From: Comamonadaceae bacterium | GTDB lineage: Bacteria > Pseudomonadota > Gammaproteobacteria > Burkholderiales > Burkholderiaceae_C | Direction of reading: 5' to 3' | Length of the DNA stretch: 5,740 bases | Assembly (NCBI GenBank): GCA_947454585.1 | Contig: CANGML010000124.1 | Span: 1-5,740 of the forward strand | Shown here: one piece after another, positions 1 to 5,193 of the stretch | Numbering within the stretch: the first letter of the stretch is position 1 | How the letters are laid out: each line of letters begins with the position of its first letter | Translations under genes and position numbers: made by a program | Notes under the pieces: model-generated | Databases searched by the model: none | Told to the model about the DNA's origin: nothing | The model's input: only the letters and a program-made list of their open reading frames with translations

Positions 1-960
1 CATAGACAAGGTGGTGCTGCCCGTGAACAAAAAGTTCCAGCCCACACCCAGCATGAACAACGCAAACAAAAACTGATGTAGGTCGACACCCGACAACGCC
101 ATGGCAATACAGGCGATGTTGAGCAGCACGCCCACGCCCATGATGGTCAACACGCCAAAGCGTTTGATCAAGTGTCCCGTCACAAAGCCCGGTGCAAACA
201 TGCCAATCACATGCCACTGCAACACCCACGCCGTGTCTTCAAAGGAAAAGCCACAGACCTGCATGGCCAGTGGCGTGGCTGCCATTAACAAGTTCATCAC
301 GCCGTAGCCCAACGCCGCGGCAAGAGTTGCCACCACAAACACGGGCTGACGCAGGATGGTGGACAGGGGACGCCCCACTTCGTCACTGGTTTTCGCAGCT
401 GGCGTGGGCGGGAAGGTGATGAAGCTCATCACCGCCATCGAGAACACCGCAATCCCTGCCAAAGCCACATAGGCCCCCGCAAAGGGCATGCCCAGGATGT
501 CTTTGGTTTTGATGGCCAAGTTAGGGCCAATGATGGCGCCAATCAAGCCGCCAGCCATGACCAAGGAGACCGCCTTTTCGCGGTAGTCAGGCGCACATAA
601 ATCAGCCGCGGCGAAGCGATACAACTGGCCATTCGCGCTGTAGTAACCCGCGATCACGGTGGCGGTGACCAGCAAGACAAACGATTGCGACAACACCGCC
701 CAAGCGCCCAAGCCAGCGGACAACAGCGCGACCAACAAGCCTATTTGGAAAGAACCTTTGCGACCCCAGCGTTGCTGCGATTTAGCCACGAGCCCGGTGC
801 TCAAGGCGCCGCCCACCACATAGCCCATCACAGGCAAGGTGGCCATCCAAGCCACGGGGGCCAAGCTCAAGCCCACCAGACCGTTGATCGCGATGAAGGT
901 GACGTTGTTCGTCAAGAACAAGCCTTGCGCGATAGAAAGTAAAACGAGGTGACGGTTCAT
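1..960 (-). CDS. Major facilitator superfamily transporter, partial (C-terminus outside window)
   Basis: An open frame of 320 codons runs from ATG at 960 (minus) to the window edge without a stop. MFS proteins are usually about 400 residues, so roughly the last 80 are missing. The protein is strongly hydrophobic with many predicted membrane segments in the inner membrane. Between the second and third segments (about residues 56-68) it has GLVAKSQQRWGRK, matching the MFS loop motif G-x-x-x-D/K-R-x-G-R-K. A polar stretch near residues 183-200 (PPTPAAKTSDEVGRP) looks like the central cytoplasmic loop, and GWNFLFTGSTTL lies at the visible end. The start lies 17 bp after the stop of the dioxygenase gene, so both are probably on one transcript; the ribosome site is weak (GGAC about 10 nt upstream). 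The substrate cannot be read from the sequence. Export or import of a sulfur compound is a guess from context only. Confidence 0.88.
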   Translation of the reverse strand, partial: MNRHLVLLSIAQGLFLTNNVTFIAINGLVGLSLAPVAWMATLPVMGYVVGGALSTGLVAKSQQRWGRKGSFQIGLLVALLSAGLGAWAVLSQSFVLLVTATVIAGYYSANGQLYRFAAADLCAPDYREKAVSLVMAGGLIGAIIGPNLAIKTKDILGMPFAGAYVALAGIAVFSMAVMSFITFPPTPAAKTSDEVGRPLSTILRQPVFVVATLAAALGYGVMNLLMAATPLAMQVCGFSFEDTAWVLQWHVIGMFAPGFVTGHLIKRFGVLTIMGVGVLLNIACIAMALSGVDLHQFLFALFMLGVGWNFLFTGSTTLSM

Positions 961-977
961 GCGTGCAAGTCCAAATA

Positions 978-1859
978 TCAAAGAGTATTCAACGGAATCT
1001 TCAAATAGCGTGTCCCATTGGCTTCAGCGGGCGGTAACTCGCCTGCTCGGATGTTCACTTGCACCGCGGGCAAGATCAACACGGGCATCTCCAAAGTGGC
1101 ATCGCGCTGGGTACGCATCGCCACAAATTGAGCTTCGCTGATGCCTTGGTGCACATGGATGTTGTGGGCCCGCTGCGCTGCCACGCTGGACTCAAACGCA
1201 ACGGGTCGGTCTGTCGGTGGGTAGTCGTGGCACATGAACAGGCGGGTGTCGTCTGGCAAGGACAACAGCTTTTGTACCGAGGCATACAAGGTCTTGGCAT
1301 CACCACCGGGGAAATCGCAACGTGCGGTGCCGACATCGGGCATGAACAAGGTATCGCCCACAAACACCGCATCGCCAAATTGGTAGGCCACGCACGCGGG
1401 GGTATGTCCGGGCACGTCGATGATGTGGCCCTCGCCCTCGCCCTCGTCTAGCGCAAGCGACTGTCCAGGTTTGAGCAGCACATCAAACTGAGAGCCATCG
1501 GTTTTGAACCCGGGCTCTAAGTGGAACACCTGGTCAAACACCTCTTGGACCGTGGTGATGTGTGCGCCTATGCCAATTTGGCCGCCTAGCTTTTGCTTCA
1601 AATAGGGCGCAGCCGTGAGGTGGTCTGCATGGGCATGGGTTTCCAATATCCATGTCACCTGCAAGTTGTGCGCCTGAACAAATTCAATCACCTTGTCGGC
1701 ACTGCTATGACTGGTGCGTCCCGACTTGGGGTCGTAGTCCAGCACCGAGTCAATGATGGCGCAAGCCCCACCCTCGCGCTGATAGACCACATAGGTCACT
1801 GTCCAGGTGGCTGCATCAAAGATGCCGTGCACCAAGGGCTTGAAGGGAGTTGGCTTCAT
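978..1859 (-). CDS. MBL-fold persulfide dioxygenase (Blh/ETHE1-like)
   Basis: This 293-residue cytoplasmic protein has the metallo-beta-lactamase fold. The signature THAHADH is at residues 74-80 (His75, His77, Asp79, His80). Further metal-site residues are His152 in PGHTPA, Asp169 in FVGDTLF and His211 in MCHDYP. In the persulfide dioxygenase family a single iron is held by the counterparts of His75, His152 and Asp169, and glutathione persulfide is oxidised to sulfite and glutathione. The segment VGTARCDFPGGD (176-187) is typical of the Blh-type proteins found beside BigR regulators. No rhodanese domain is present, unlike the fused Blh forms. The gene is transcribed away from the ArsR regulator across a shared AT-rich promoter and leads into the MFS gene. 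A Glu-Gly repeat sits at 139-144. ATG at 1859 is chosen because it is the first start and gives the usual N-terminus. Another glyoxalase-II-like thioesterase activity is possible but less likely given the neighbours. Confidence 0.88.
   Translation of the reverse strand: MKPTPFKPLVHGIFDAATWTVTYVVYQREGGACAIIDSVLDYDPKSGRTSHSSADKVIEFVQAHNLQVTWILETHAHADHLTAAPYLKQKLGGQIGIGAHITTVQEVFDQVFHLEPGFKTDGSQFDVLLKPGQSLALDEGEGEGHIIDVPGHTPACVAYQFGDAVFVGDTLFMPDVGTARCDFPGGDAKTLYASVQKLLSLPDDTRLFMCHDYPPTDRPVAFESSVAAQRAHNIHVHQGISEAQFVAMRTQRDATLEMPVLILPAVQVNIRAGELPPAEANGTRYLKIPLNTL
1429..1446. repeat. Three tandem CCCTCG hexamers inside the dioxygenase gene
   Basis: Three exact copies of the 6-bp unit lie head to tail and encode Glu-Gly-Glu-Gly-Glu-Gly (residues 139-144), just before the strand leading to PGHTPA. 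Unit gain or loss would stay in frame and change only the length of this acidic loop. Confidence 0.85.
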
Positions 1860-1875
1860 TTTATCAATCTATTCA

Positions 1876-1905
1876 ATGACAATATATTTTGTAATATACT
1901 ATATA
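1876..1905 (+). promoter_or_regulatory. Candidate promoter of the ArsR-yeeE-hydrolase operon
   Basis: ATGACA at 1876-1881 matches five of six bases of the -35 consensus. TATATA at 1900-1905 is a fair -10 box, with an 18-bp spacer. Transcription would start near 1912, about 20 nt before the regulator's ATG. The spacer contains the palindrome at 1883-1898, so bound regulator would block polymerase. This is a consensus match by eye, not a mapped start. Confidence 0.5.
1883..1898. promoter_or_regulatory. AT-rich palindrome, probable operator of the BigR-type regulator
   Basis: TATATT-TTGT-AATATA is a perfect 6-bp inverted repeat around a 4-bp spacer. It lies in the 73-bp gap between the divergent dioxygenase and regulator genes. 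BigR proteins are known to bind AT-rich palindromes that overlap the promoter they repress. Position, symmetry and size suit a winged-helix dimer, and one site could control both directions. Assignment is inference. Confidence 0.6.
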
Positions 1906-1922
1906 AATTGAATCCATGCTAA
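1893..1922 (-). promoter_or_regulatory. Candidate promoter of the dioxygenase-MFS transcript
   Basis: Reading the minus strand, TTAGCA (1922-1917) and TATATT (1898-1893) form weak -35 and -10 boxes with an 18-bp spacer. The -10 box is also one arm of the operator palindrome. Other TATATT-like placements (for example 1886-1881) are possible because the region is so AT-rich, so the exact site is uncertain. Confidence 0.3.
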
Positions 1923-1932
1923 ATGAATAGCC

Positions 1933-2244
1933 ATGAAATCTAAAAACATAGACCTCGCCGACATGCACAAATCAGCCGACCAAGCCTGTCGCTTGATGAA
2001 GGTACTCGCCAACGCTGACCGCCTGATGCTGCTGTGTCAATTGACGCAGGGTGAGCAATGTGTGAGTGAACTGGAAGAACGGCTAGGCATCGTGCAGCCT
2101 ACGCTGTCACAACAGCTCACGGTGCTGCGCAACGAAGAATTGGTCACCACACGCCGAGAAGGCAAAAACATTTATTACCAAATCAGCAGCCCCGAAGCTC
2201 TCGCCGTGATGCAGGTCTTGTACACAACTTATTGCAAACATTAA
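1933..2244 (+). CDS. ArsR-family persulfide-sensing repressor, BigR/SqrR type
   Basis: This 103-residue cytoplasmic winged-helix protein has the usual ArsR length. The recognition region is about residues 43-66 (CVSELEERLGIVQPTLSQQL), followed by a wing with RREGKNIYYQIS (74-85). It lacks the ELCVCDL metal box typical of ArsR arsenic sensors. Instead Cys43 (GEQCVSEL) and Cys101 (TTYCKH, near the end of the last helix) occupy the positions of the sensor pair of BigR and SqrR. Those cysteines form a disulfide or polysulfide bridge under reactive sulfur, and the protein leaves DNA. Cys19 and Cys35 are also present and their role is unclear. The gene is divergent from the dioxygenase and the first of a plus-strand operon, so it is probably autoregulated. 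ATG at 1933 has no clear ribosome site. An internal ATG at 1963 (Met11) is an alternative that would retain both sensor cysteines. Confidence 0.88.
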   Translation: MKSKNIDLADMHKSADQACRLMKVLANADRLMLLCQLTQGEQCVSELEERLGIVQPTLSQQLTVLRNEELVTTRREGKNIYYQISSPEALAVMQVLYTTYCKH

Positions 2245-2254
2245 GGAGACGCAG

Positions 2255-2692
2255 ATGACCATCGATTGGACACATTTCACGCCTTGGGCCTCTTTGGCAG
2301 GTGGCGTGCTCTTGGGCGTGGCCTCTGCCCTCTTCATTCTGTTAAACGGCCGCATCTTGGGGATCAGCGGCATCTTGGGCGGCCTATTGCCCGCCAAGAA
2401 CAACGATGCCGCCTGGCGCATCAGCTTTCTGCTGGGCTTGTTGGTCTCGCCCTTGGTGATGAAGTCCTTGACACCGGCTGAGTTTTGGCAGGCACCGCGT
2501 ATTGAGGCCAATACGGTCATGGTCGTGGTGGCTGGGCTATTGGTTGGGATAGGCACGCGGTATGGCTCGGGCTGCACCAGCGGCCATGGTGTCTGTGGGT
2601 TGTCGCGCCTCTCGCCGCGCTCCATGATGGCGACCGGTTTATTTATGGCGGCTGGCTTTGTCACGGTCTTTGTGCTCAAGCACGTGTTGTAG
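2255..2692 (+). CDS. YeeE/YedE family half-transporter, N-terminal-type subunit
   Basis: This 145-residue inner-membrane protein has about four hydrophobic segments (near 12-32, 36-46, 56-71 and 88-101, with another at 124-142). The hallmark GSGCTSGHGVCGLSRLS (104-120) contains Cys107, His111 and Cys114. In the full-length YeeE/TsuA family this conserved cysteine loop lines the pathway and relays thiosulfate by hydrogen bonding to the thiol. Full-length members are about 350 residues, so this is one half and the next gene is the other. A strong ribosome site, AAGGAG (2243-2248), overlaps the stop of the regulator gene, which ends 10 bp before this start; translational coupling is likely. The substrate is probably thiosulfate, a persulfide-related species or another sulfur compound. 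The family assignment is firm and the substrate is inferred. Confidence 0.88.
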   Translation: MTIDWTHFTPWASLAGGVLLGVASALFILLNGRILGISGILGGLLPAKNNDAAWRISFLLGLLVSPLVMKSLTPAEFWQAPRIEANTVMVVVAGLLVGIGTRYGSGCTSGHGVCGLSRLSPRSMMATGLFMAAGFVTVFVLKHVL

Positions 2693-2702
2693 GGAGACAC
2701 AC

Positions 2703-3161
2703 ATGCAACGCATCAGTGAATTCGCCGTCGGCTTGTTGTTCGGTGTGGGCTTGATGCTCTCGGGCATGACCGATCCGGGCAAGGTCGTTGGCTTTCTTGA
2801 TTTATTCGGCCACTGGGATCCCTCCTTGGCCTTGGTCATGGGGGGCGCTATCGGTGTGGGTTTCTTCGCCTTTGCTTTAGCCAAAAAGCGCACGCAGAGC
2901 TTGTTGGGTGGTGCGTTGCACCTCCCCACCTCGCACCAAATCGACAAGCGCCTCATTTTTGGCAACTTGGCTTTTGGCGCAGGTTGGGGTTTAGCCGGCT
3001 TTTGTCCAGGCCCGGCCTTGGTTAGCATGGCCGCAGGCCAAGACAAAGCCCTTGTCTTTGTGTTGGCTATGATTTTTGGGATGATTGCCTATGAAATAGC
3101 GCAACGTTTCCTCCATCCACCAAAGACCCAAGAGACCACCCATGAACCACAACCACATTGA
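2703..3161 (+). CDS. YeeE/YedE family half-transporter, C-terminal-type subunit
   Basis: This 152-residue inner-membrane protein has hydrophobic segments near 6-22, 42-61, 85-100 and 116-131. It shows two family marks: GMTDPGKVVGFLD (21-33) and FGAGWGLAGFCPGPALV (91-107) with Cys101. Together with the preceding gene it reconstitutes the two repeats of a full YeeE transporter, each half giving one key cysteine loop. The start at 2703 is preferred over an in-frame ATG at 2658 because AGGGAG (2691-2696) lies 6 nt upstream of it and the family's N-terminus begins there. The earlier start would add a cysteine-rich stretch and overlap the upstream gene. The gap to the upstream stop is 10 bp, with the ribosome site overlapping that stop, the same layout as the previous junction. 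Its last 20 bp overlap the hydrolase gene. Confidence 0.88.
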   Translation: MQRISEFAVGLLFGVGLMLSGMTDPGKVVGFLDLFGHWDPSLALVMGGAIGVGFFAFALAKKRTQSLLGGALHLPTSHQIDKRLIFGNLAFGAGWGLAGFCPGPALVSMAAGQDKALVFVLAMIFGMIAYEIAQRFLHPPKTQETTHEPQPH

Positions 3162-4044
3162 AGACACACACGCGCTGCTCAACAGCACCGAGGCCTCGCA
3201 CACGCCCACACGCCGCTTGGCCTTACAAACGGCGCTCGGTATTGGCTACGCTGCCTCTGCCATGCCCCTGATCGCGCAAACAGCGATTCAAACGTCGGCT
3301 GAAGGCTTGACCTCCGGTCGCGTCGAGATCGATGTGAACGGCTTCAAAGTGCCTGCCTACCGCTCGGCCCCCGCTGGCAAAACCAATCTGCCCGTGGTGC
3401 TGGTCATCTCTGAAATATTTGGTGTGCACGAATACATTGCCGATGTCACGCGCCGTTTAGCCAAAGAAGGCTACCTGGCCATTGCACCTGAGCTCTTCGT
3501 TCGCCAAGGTGACCCCAGCCAGTTCAAAGAGATTGCCAAACTGCAATCGGAATTGATCGCCAAAGTGCCTGACGCACAAGTGATCACCGACTTAGATGCC
3601 ACGGTCCAATGGGCCGCGCAAAACGGGGGCAACGCCAACCGTGTGGCGATCACCGGTTTTTGTTGGGGGGGGCGCATCACTTGGTTGTACGCACAGCACA
3701 ACGCCAAGATCAAAGCCGGCATTGCTTGGTATGGCCGCCTCGAAGGTCAAACCAATGCCAACAACCCCAAACACCCGATCGAGTTGGTGGCTTCACTCAA
3801 AGCGCCTGTGCTGGGCTTGTACGGCGGCGCAGACACGGGCATTCCCGTCACCTCCGTGAACAACATGAAAGACGCTTTGGCGCAAGTGGCACAACAAGGC
3901 AATGCTGCTGCGAAAGCGTCTGAGTTTGTGGTTTACCCAGACACGCCCCATGCTTTCCACGCCGACTACCGTGCCAGCTACCGCGCTGCGCCTGCAGCGG
4001 ATGGCTGGTCACGCGCCGTGGCGTGGCTCAAGCAATACGTCTAA
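3142..4044 (+). CDS. Dienelactone hydrolase family protein with twin-arginine signal
   Basis: This 300-residue alpha/beta hydrolase has the DLH catalytic set. The nucleophile Cys174 is in GFCWGG, Asp231 in YGGADTGIP and His270 in DTPHAFHADY, with Glu91 in SEIFG at the position of the glutamate that interacts with the nucleophile. Classical dienelactone hydrolases are about 235 residues. Here about 60 extra N-terminal residues include TRRLALQTALGIGYAASAMPLIAQ (23-46), a twin-arginine export signal with hydrophobic core, so the enzyme is probably periplasmic. The start at 3142 overlaps the end of the YeeE subunit by 20 bp. The next in-frame ATG (codon 41) would lose the arginine pair, which supports the upstream start. 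Its substrate is unknown; related proteins are often annotated only as carboxymethylenebutenolidase-like. No aromatic-degradation genes are nearby. Operon membership suggests a link to sulfur stress, but this is inference. Confidence 0.85.
   Translation: MNHNHIEDTHALLNSTEASHTPTRRLALQTALGIGYAASAMPLIAQTAIQTSAEGLTSGRVEIDVNGFKVPAYRSAPAGKTNLPVVLVISEIFGVHEYIADVTRRLAKEGYLAIAPELFVRQGDPSQFKEIAKLQSELIAKVPDAQVITDLDATVQWAAQNGGNANRVAITGFCWGGRITWLYAQHNAKIKAGIAWYGRLEGQTNANNPKHPIELVASLKAPVLGLYGGADTGIPVTSVNNMKDALAQVAQQGNAAAKASEFVVYPDTPHAFHADYRASYRAAPAADGWSRAVAWLKQYV
3665..3672 (+). repeat. Run of eight G residues in the hydrolase active-site codons
   Basis: The homopolymer covers part of Trp175 and all of Gly176 and Gly177, directly after the nucleophile codon Cys174. 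The reading frame is intact as given. A one-base slip here would abolish the C-terminal half, including Asp231 and His270. Confidence 0.85.
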
Positions 4045-4051
4045 GCTTGTC

Positions 4052-4065
4052 GTGGCCTAGGCCAC
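4052..4065. repeat. Perfect 14-bp palindrome at the convergent gene junction
   Basis: GTGGCCTAGGCCAC reads the same on both strands and spans the stop codon of cysA (4057-4059), 8 bp after the stop of the hydrolase gene. As RNA it could fold into a 5-bp stem with a CTAG loop in either direction. No T-tract follows on either strand, so it is not a standard intrinsic terminator. It could mark 3' ends or be chance. Confidence 0.5.
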
Positions 4066-5142
4066 AAACACCCGCGCTTTGCGCGGTGTGAGCACCAAGG
4101 TCTCACCCTCTGTAAATCCCTGCTCGTAAAACTGCGACGCAGGGATTTGCGCTTCGATGATCTGCTGATCTGACGGGCTGTCGCCCTCGGCCGCCACCAG
4201 CTCTAGGCGCGCAATCGGGCCCACCACAATGGCGCGGGTGAGTTGCGCCACGATCCCTTCGTCACCTGAGGTGTAACGGCGCACATCCAAATCGTGCGGA
4301 CGTACATAGGCAAAAGCCTTGGCATCTTGTGCGGCATGGTGCTCGGGGCTGGCGACACGCACGGTTTGGTCTTCCACACCAATGTGCATTTCGCCTTCGT
4401 GGGCGCGGCCATGAAACAAGTTCACATCACCTAAGAAGCCATACACAAACGGGCTGGCGGGGTGCTCCCACACCTCTTGCGGGCTGCCCACTTGTTCCAC
4501 CTTACCCTTGTTCATCACCACCACGCGGTCCGCCACTTCAAGGGCCTCTTCTTGGTCGTGCGTGACAAAGATGGTGGTCACGTTCAAGTCGTCGTGCAAG
4601 CGGCGCAACCAGCGGCGCAGTTCTTTGCGCACCTTGGCATCCAAGGCACCAAAGGGCTCATCGAGCAACAACACCTTGGGTTCGACCGCCAAGGCACGGG
4701 CCAAAGCGATGCGTTGACGTTGACCGCCGGAGAGCTGCGAGGGATAGCGATCGGCCAACCAATCGAGCTGCACCAGGCTCAACAAGTCGTGCACCTTCTT
4801 TTTGATCTGGTCTTCGCTGGGACGTTCGCTGCGGGGCTTCACGCGCAAGCCAAAGGCCACGTTTTCAAATACCGTCATATGGCGGAACAAGGCGTAGTGC
4901 TGAAACACAAAACCCACTTGGCGCTCGCGCACATGCACGTGGGTGGTGTCTTCGCCACTGAACAAAATGCTGCCGGCGTCAGCCGTTTCTAAACCCGCGA
5001 TGATGCGCAACAAGGTGGTTTTGCCGCAACCCGAGGGGCCGAGCAAAGCAATCAACTCACCTGAGTGAATGTCTAGGCTCACATCGCCCAGCGCTTGGAA
5101 GTCGCCAAACTGTTTGTGGATGTTTCTGATGTCGATGCTCAT
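4057..5142 (-). CDS. cysA: Sulfate/thiosulfate ABC importer ATP-binding protein CysA
   Basis: This 361-residue cytoplasmic ATPase powers sulfate and thiosulfate uptake with the CysT/CysW permeases. The motifs appear in order: Walker [10 protein letters not shown] (35-43), Q-loop Gln81 in FVFQHYALF, signature LSGGQRQR (137-144), Walker B VLLLDEP (157-163) and switch His195 in [10 protein letters not shown]-terminal regulatory domain of the TOBE/CysA type follows from about residue 240 (GDVNLFHG, then [11 protein letters not shown] near 277-287). The length is normal for CysA. It lies 42 bp downstream of cysW on the same strand, as in cys(P)TWA operons. The ribosome site is weak (TTGAG about 11 nt upstream of ATG). 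The family distinction from other CUT1-type ATPases rests on the close match to CysA and the adjacent CysW. Confidence 0.95.
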   Translation of the reverse strand: MSIDIRNIHKQFGDFQALGDVSLDIHSGELIALLGPSGCGKTTLLRIIAGLETADAGSILFSGEDTTHVHVRERQVGFVFQHYALFRHMTVFENVAFGLRVKPRSERPSEDQIKKKVHDLLSLVQLDWLADRYPSQLSGGQRQRIALARALAVEPKVLLLDEPFGALDAKVRKELRRWLRRLHDDLNVTTIFVTHDQEEALEVADRVVVMNKGKVEQVGSPQEVWEHPASPFVYGFLGDVNLFHGRAHEGEMHIGVEDQTVRVASPEHHAAQDAKAFAYVRPHDLDVRRYTSGDEGIVAQLTRAIVVGPIARLELVAAEGDSPSDQQIIEAQIPASQFYEQGFTEGETLVLTPRKARVFVA

Positions 5143-5177
5143 GATTTACTACTCAAATTTATTGATGCGTGTGGGTC

Positions 5178-5193
5178 CAAGCATTCATGCTTG
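5178..5193. repeat. Inverted repeat over the cysW stop
   Basis: CAAGCAT and ATGCTTG (5178-5184 and 5187-5193) are exact reverse complements around 2 bp, overlapping the cysW stop at 5185-5187. In mRNA this would form a short hairpin just upstream of cysA. It might protect the cysW 3' end or tune cysA translation, but the tight loop limits the stem to about five pairs. Confidence 0.4.

Larger units (their letters stand above)
1871..1913. repeat. Outer inverted repeat in the divergent promoter region
   Basis: ATTCAAT (1871-1877) and ATTGAAT (1907-1913) are exact reverse complements, separated by 29 bp. They flank the inner palindrome at 1883-1898, although the two symmetry centres differ by about 1.5 bp. 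This could be a second, weaker regulator contact, or chance in a very AT-rich stretch. Confidence 0.45.

Noticed and set aside
1059..1451. 130-codon plus-strand open frame
   Set aside because: It is antisense to the dioxygenase active-site region and shows no recognisable domain.
1916..1930. Five-codon reading frame (Met-Leu-Asn-Glu-stop) just before the regulator
   Set aside because: Too short, without a ribosome site and lying at or near the predicted transcription start; best explained as chance.
2107..2700. 197-codon minus-strand open frame
   Set aside because: It runs opposite the regulator and first YeeE gene, both with clear family motifs and ribosome sites. The product resembles no family I recognise.
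2658..2702. Upstream start adding 15 residues to the second YeeE half
   Set aside because: It would overlap the first YeeE gene and add a non-hydrophobic Cys-rich stretch. A good ribosome site sits just before 2703 instead.
4072..4086. CCGCGC-TTT-GCGCGG hairpin as a terminator
   Set aside because: It lies within the cysA coding end (Pro-Arg-Lys-Ala-Arg), has no T-tract on either strand, and fits ordinary codon use.
4462..4992. 176-codon plus-strand open frame antisense to cysA
   Set aside because: It lies wholly opposite the conserved ATPase motifs of cysA. Its His/Gln/Leu-rich product is typical of a GC-rich gene's antisense frame.
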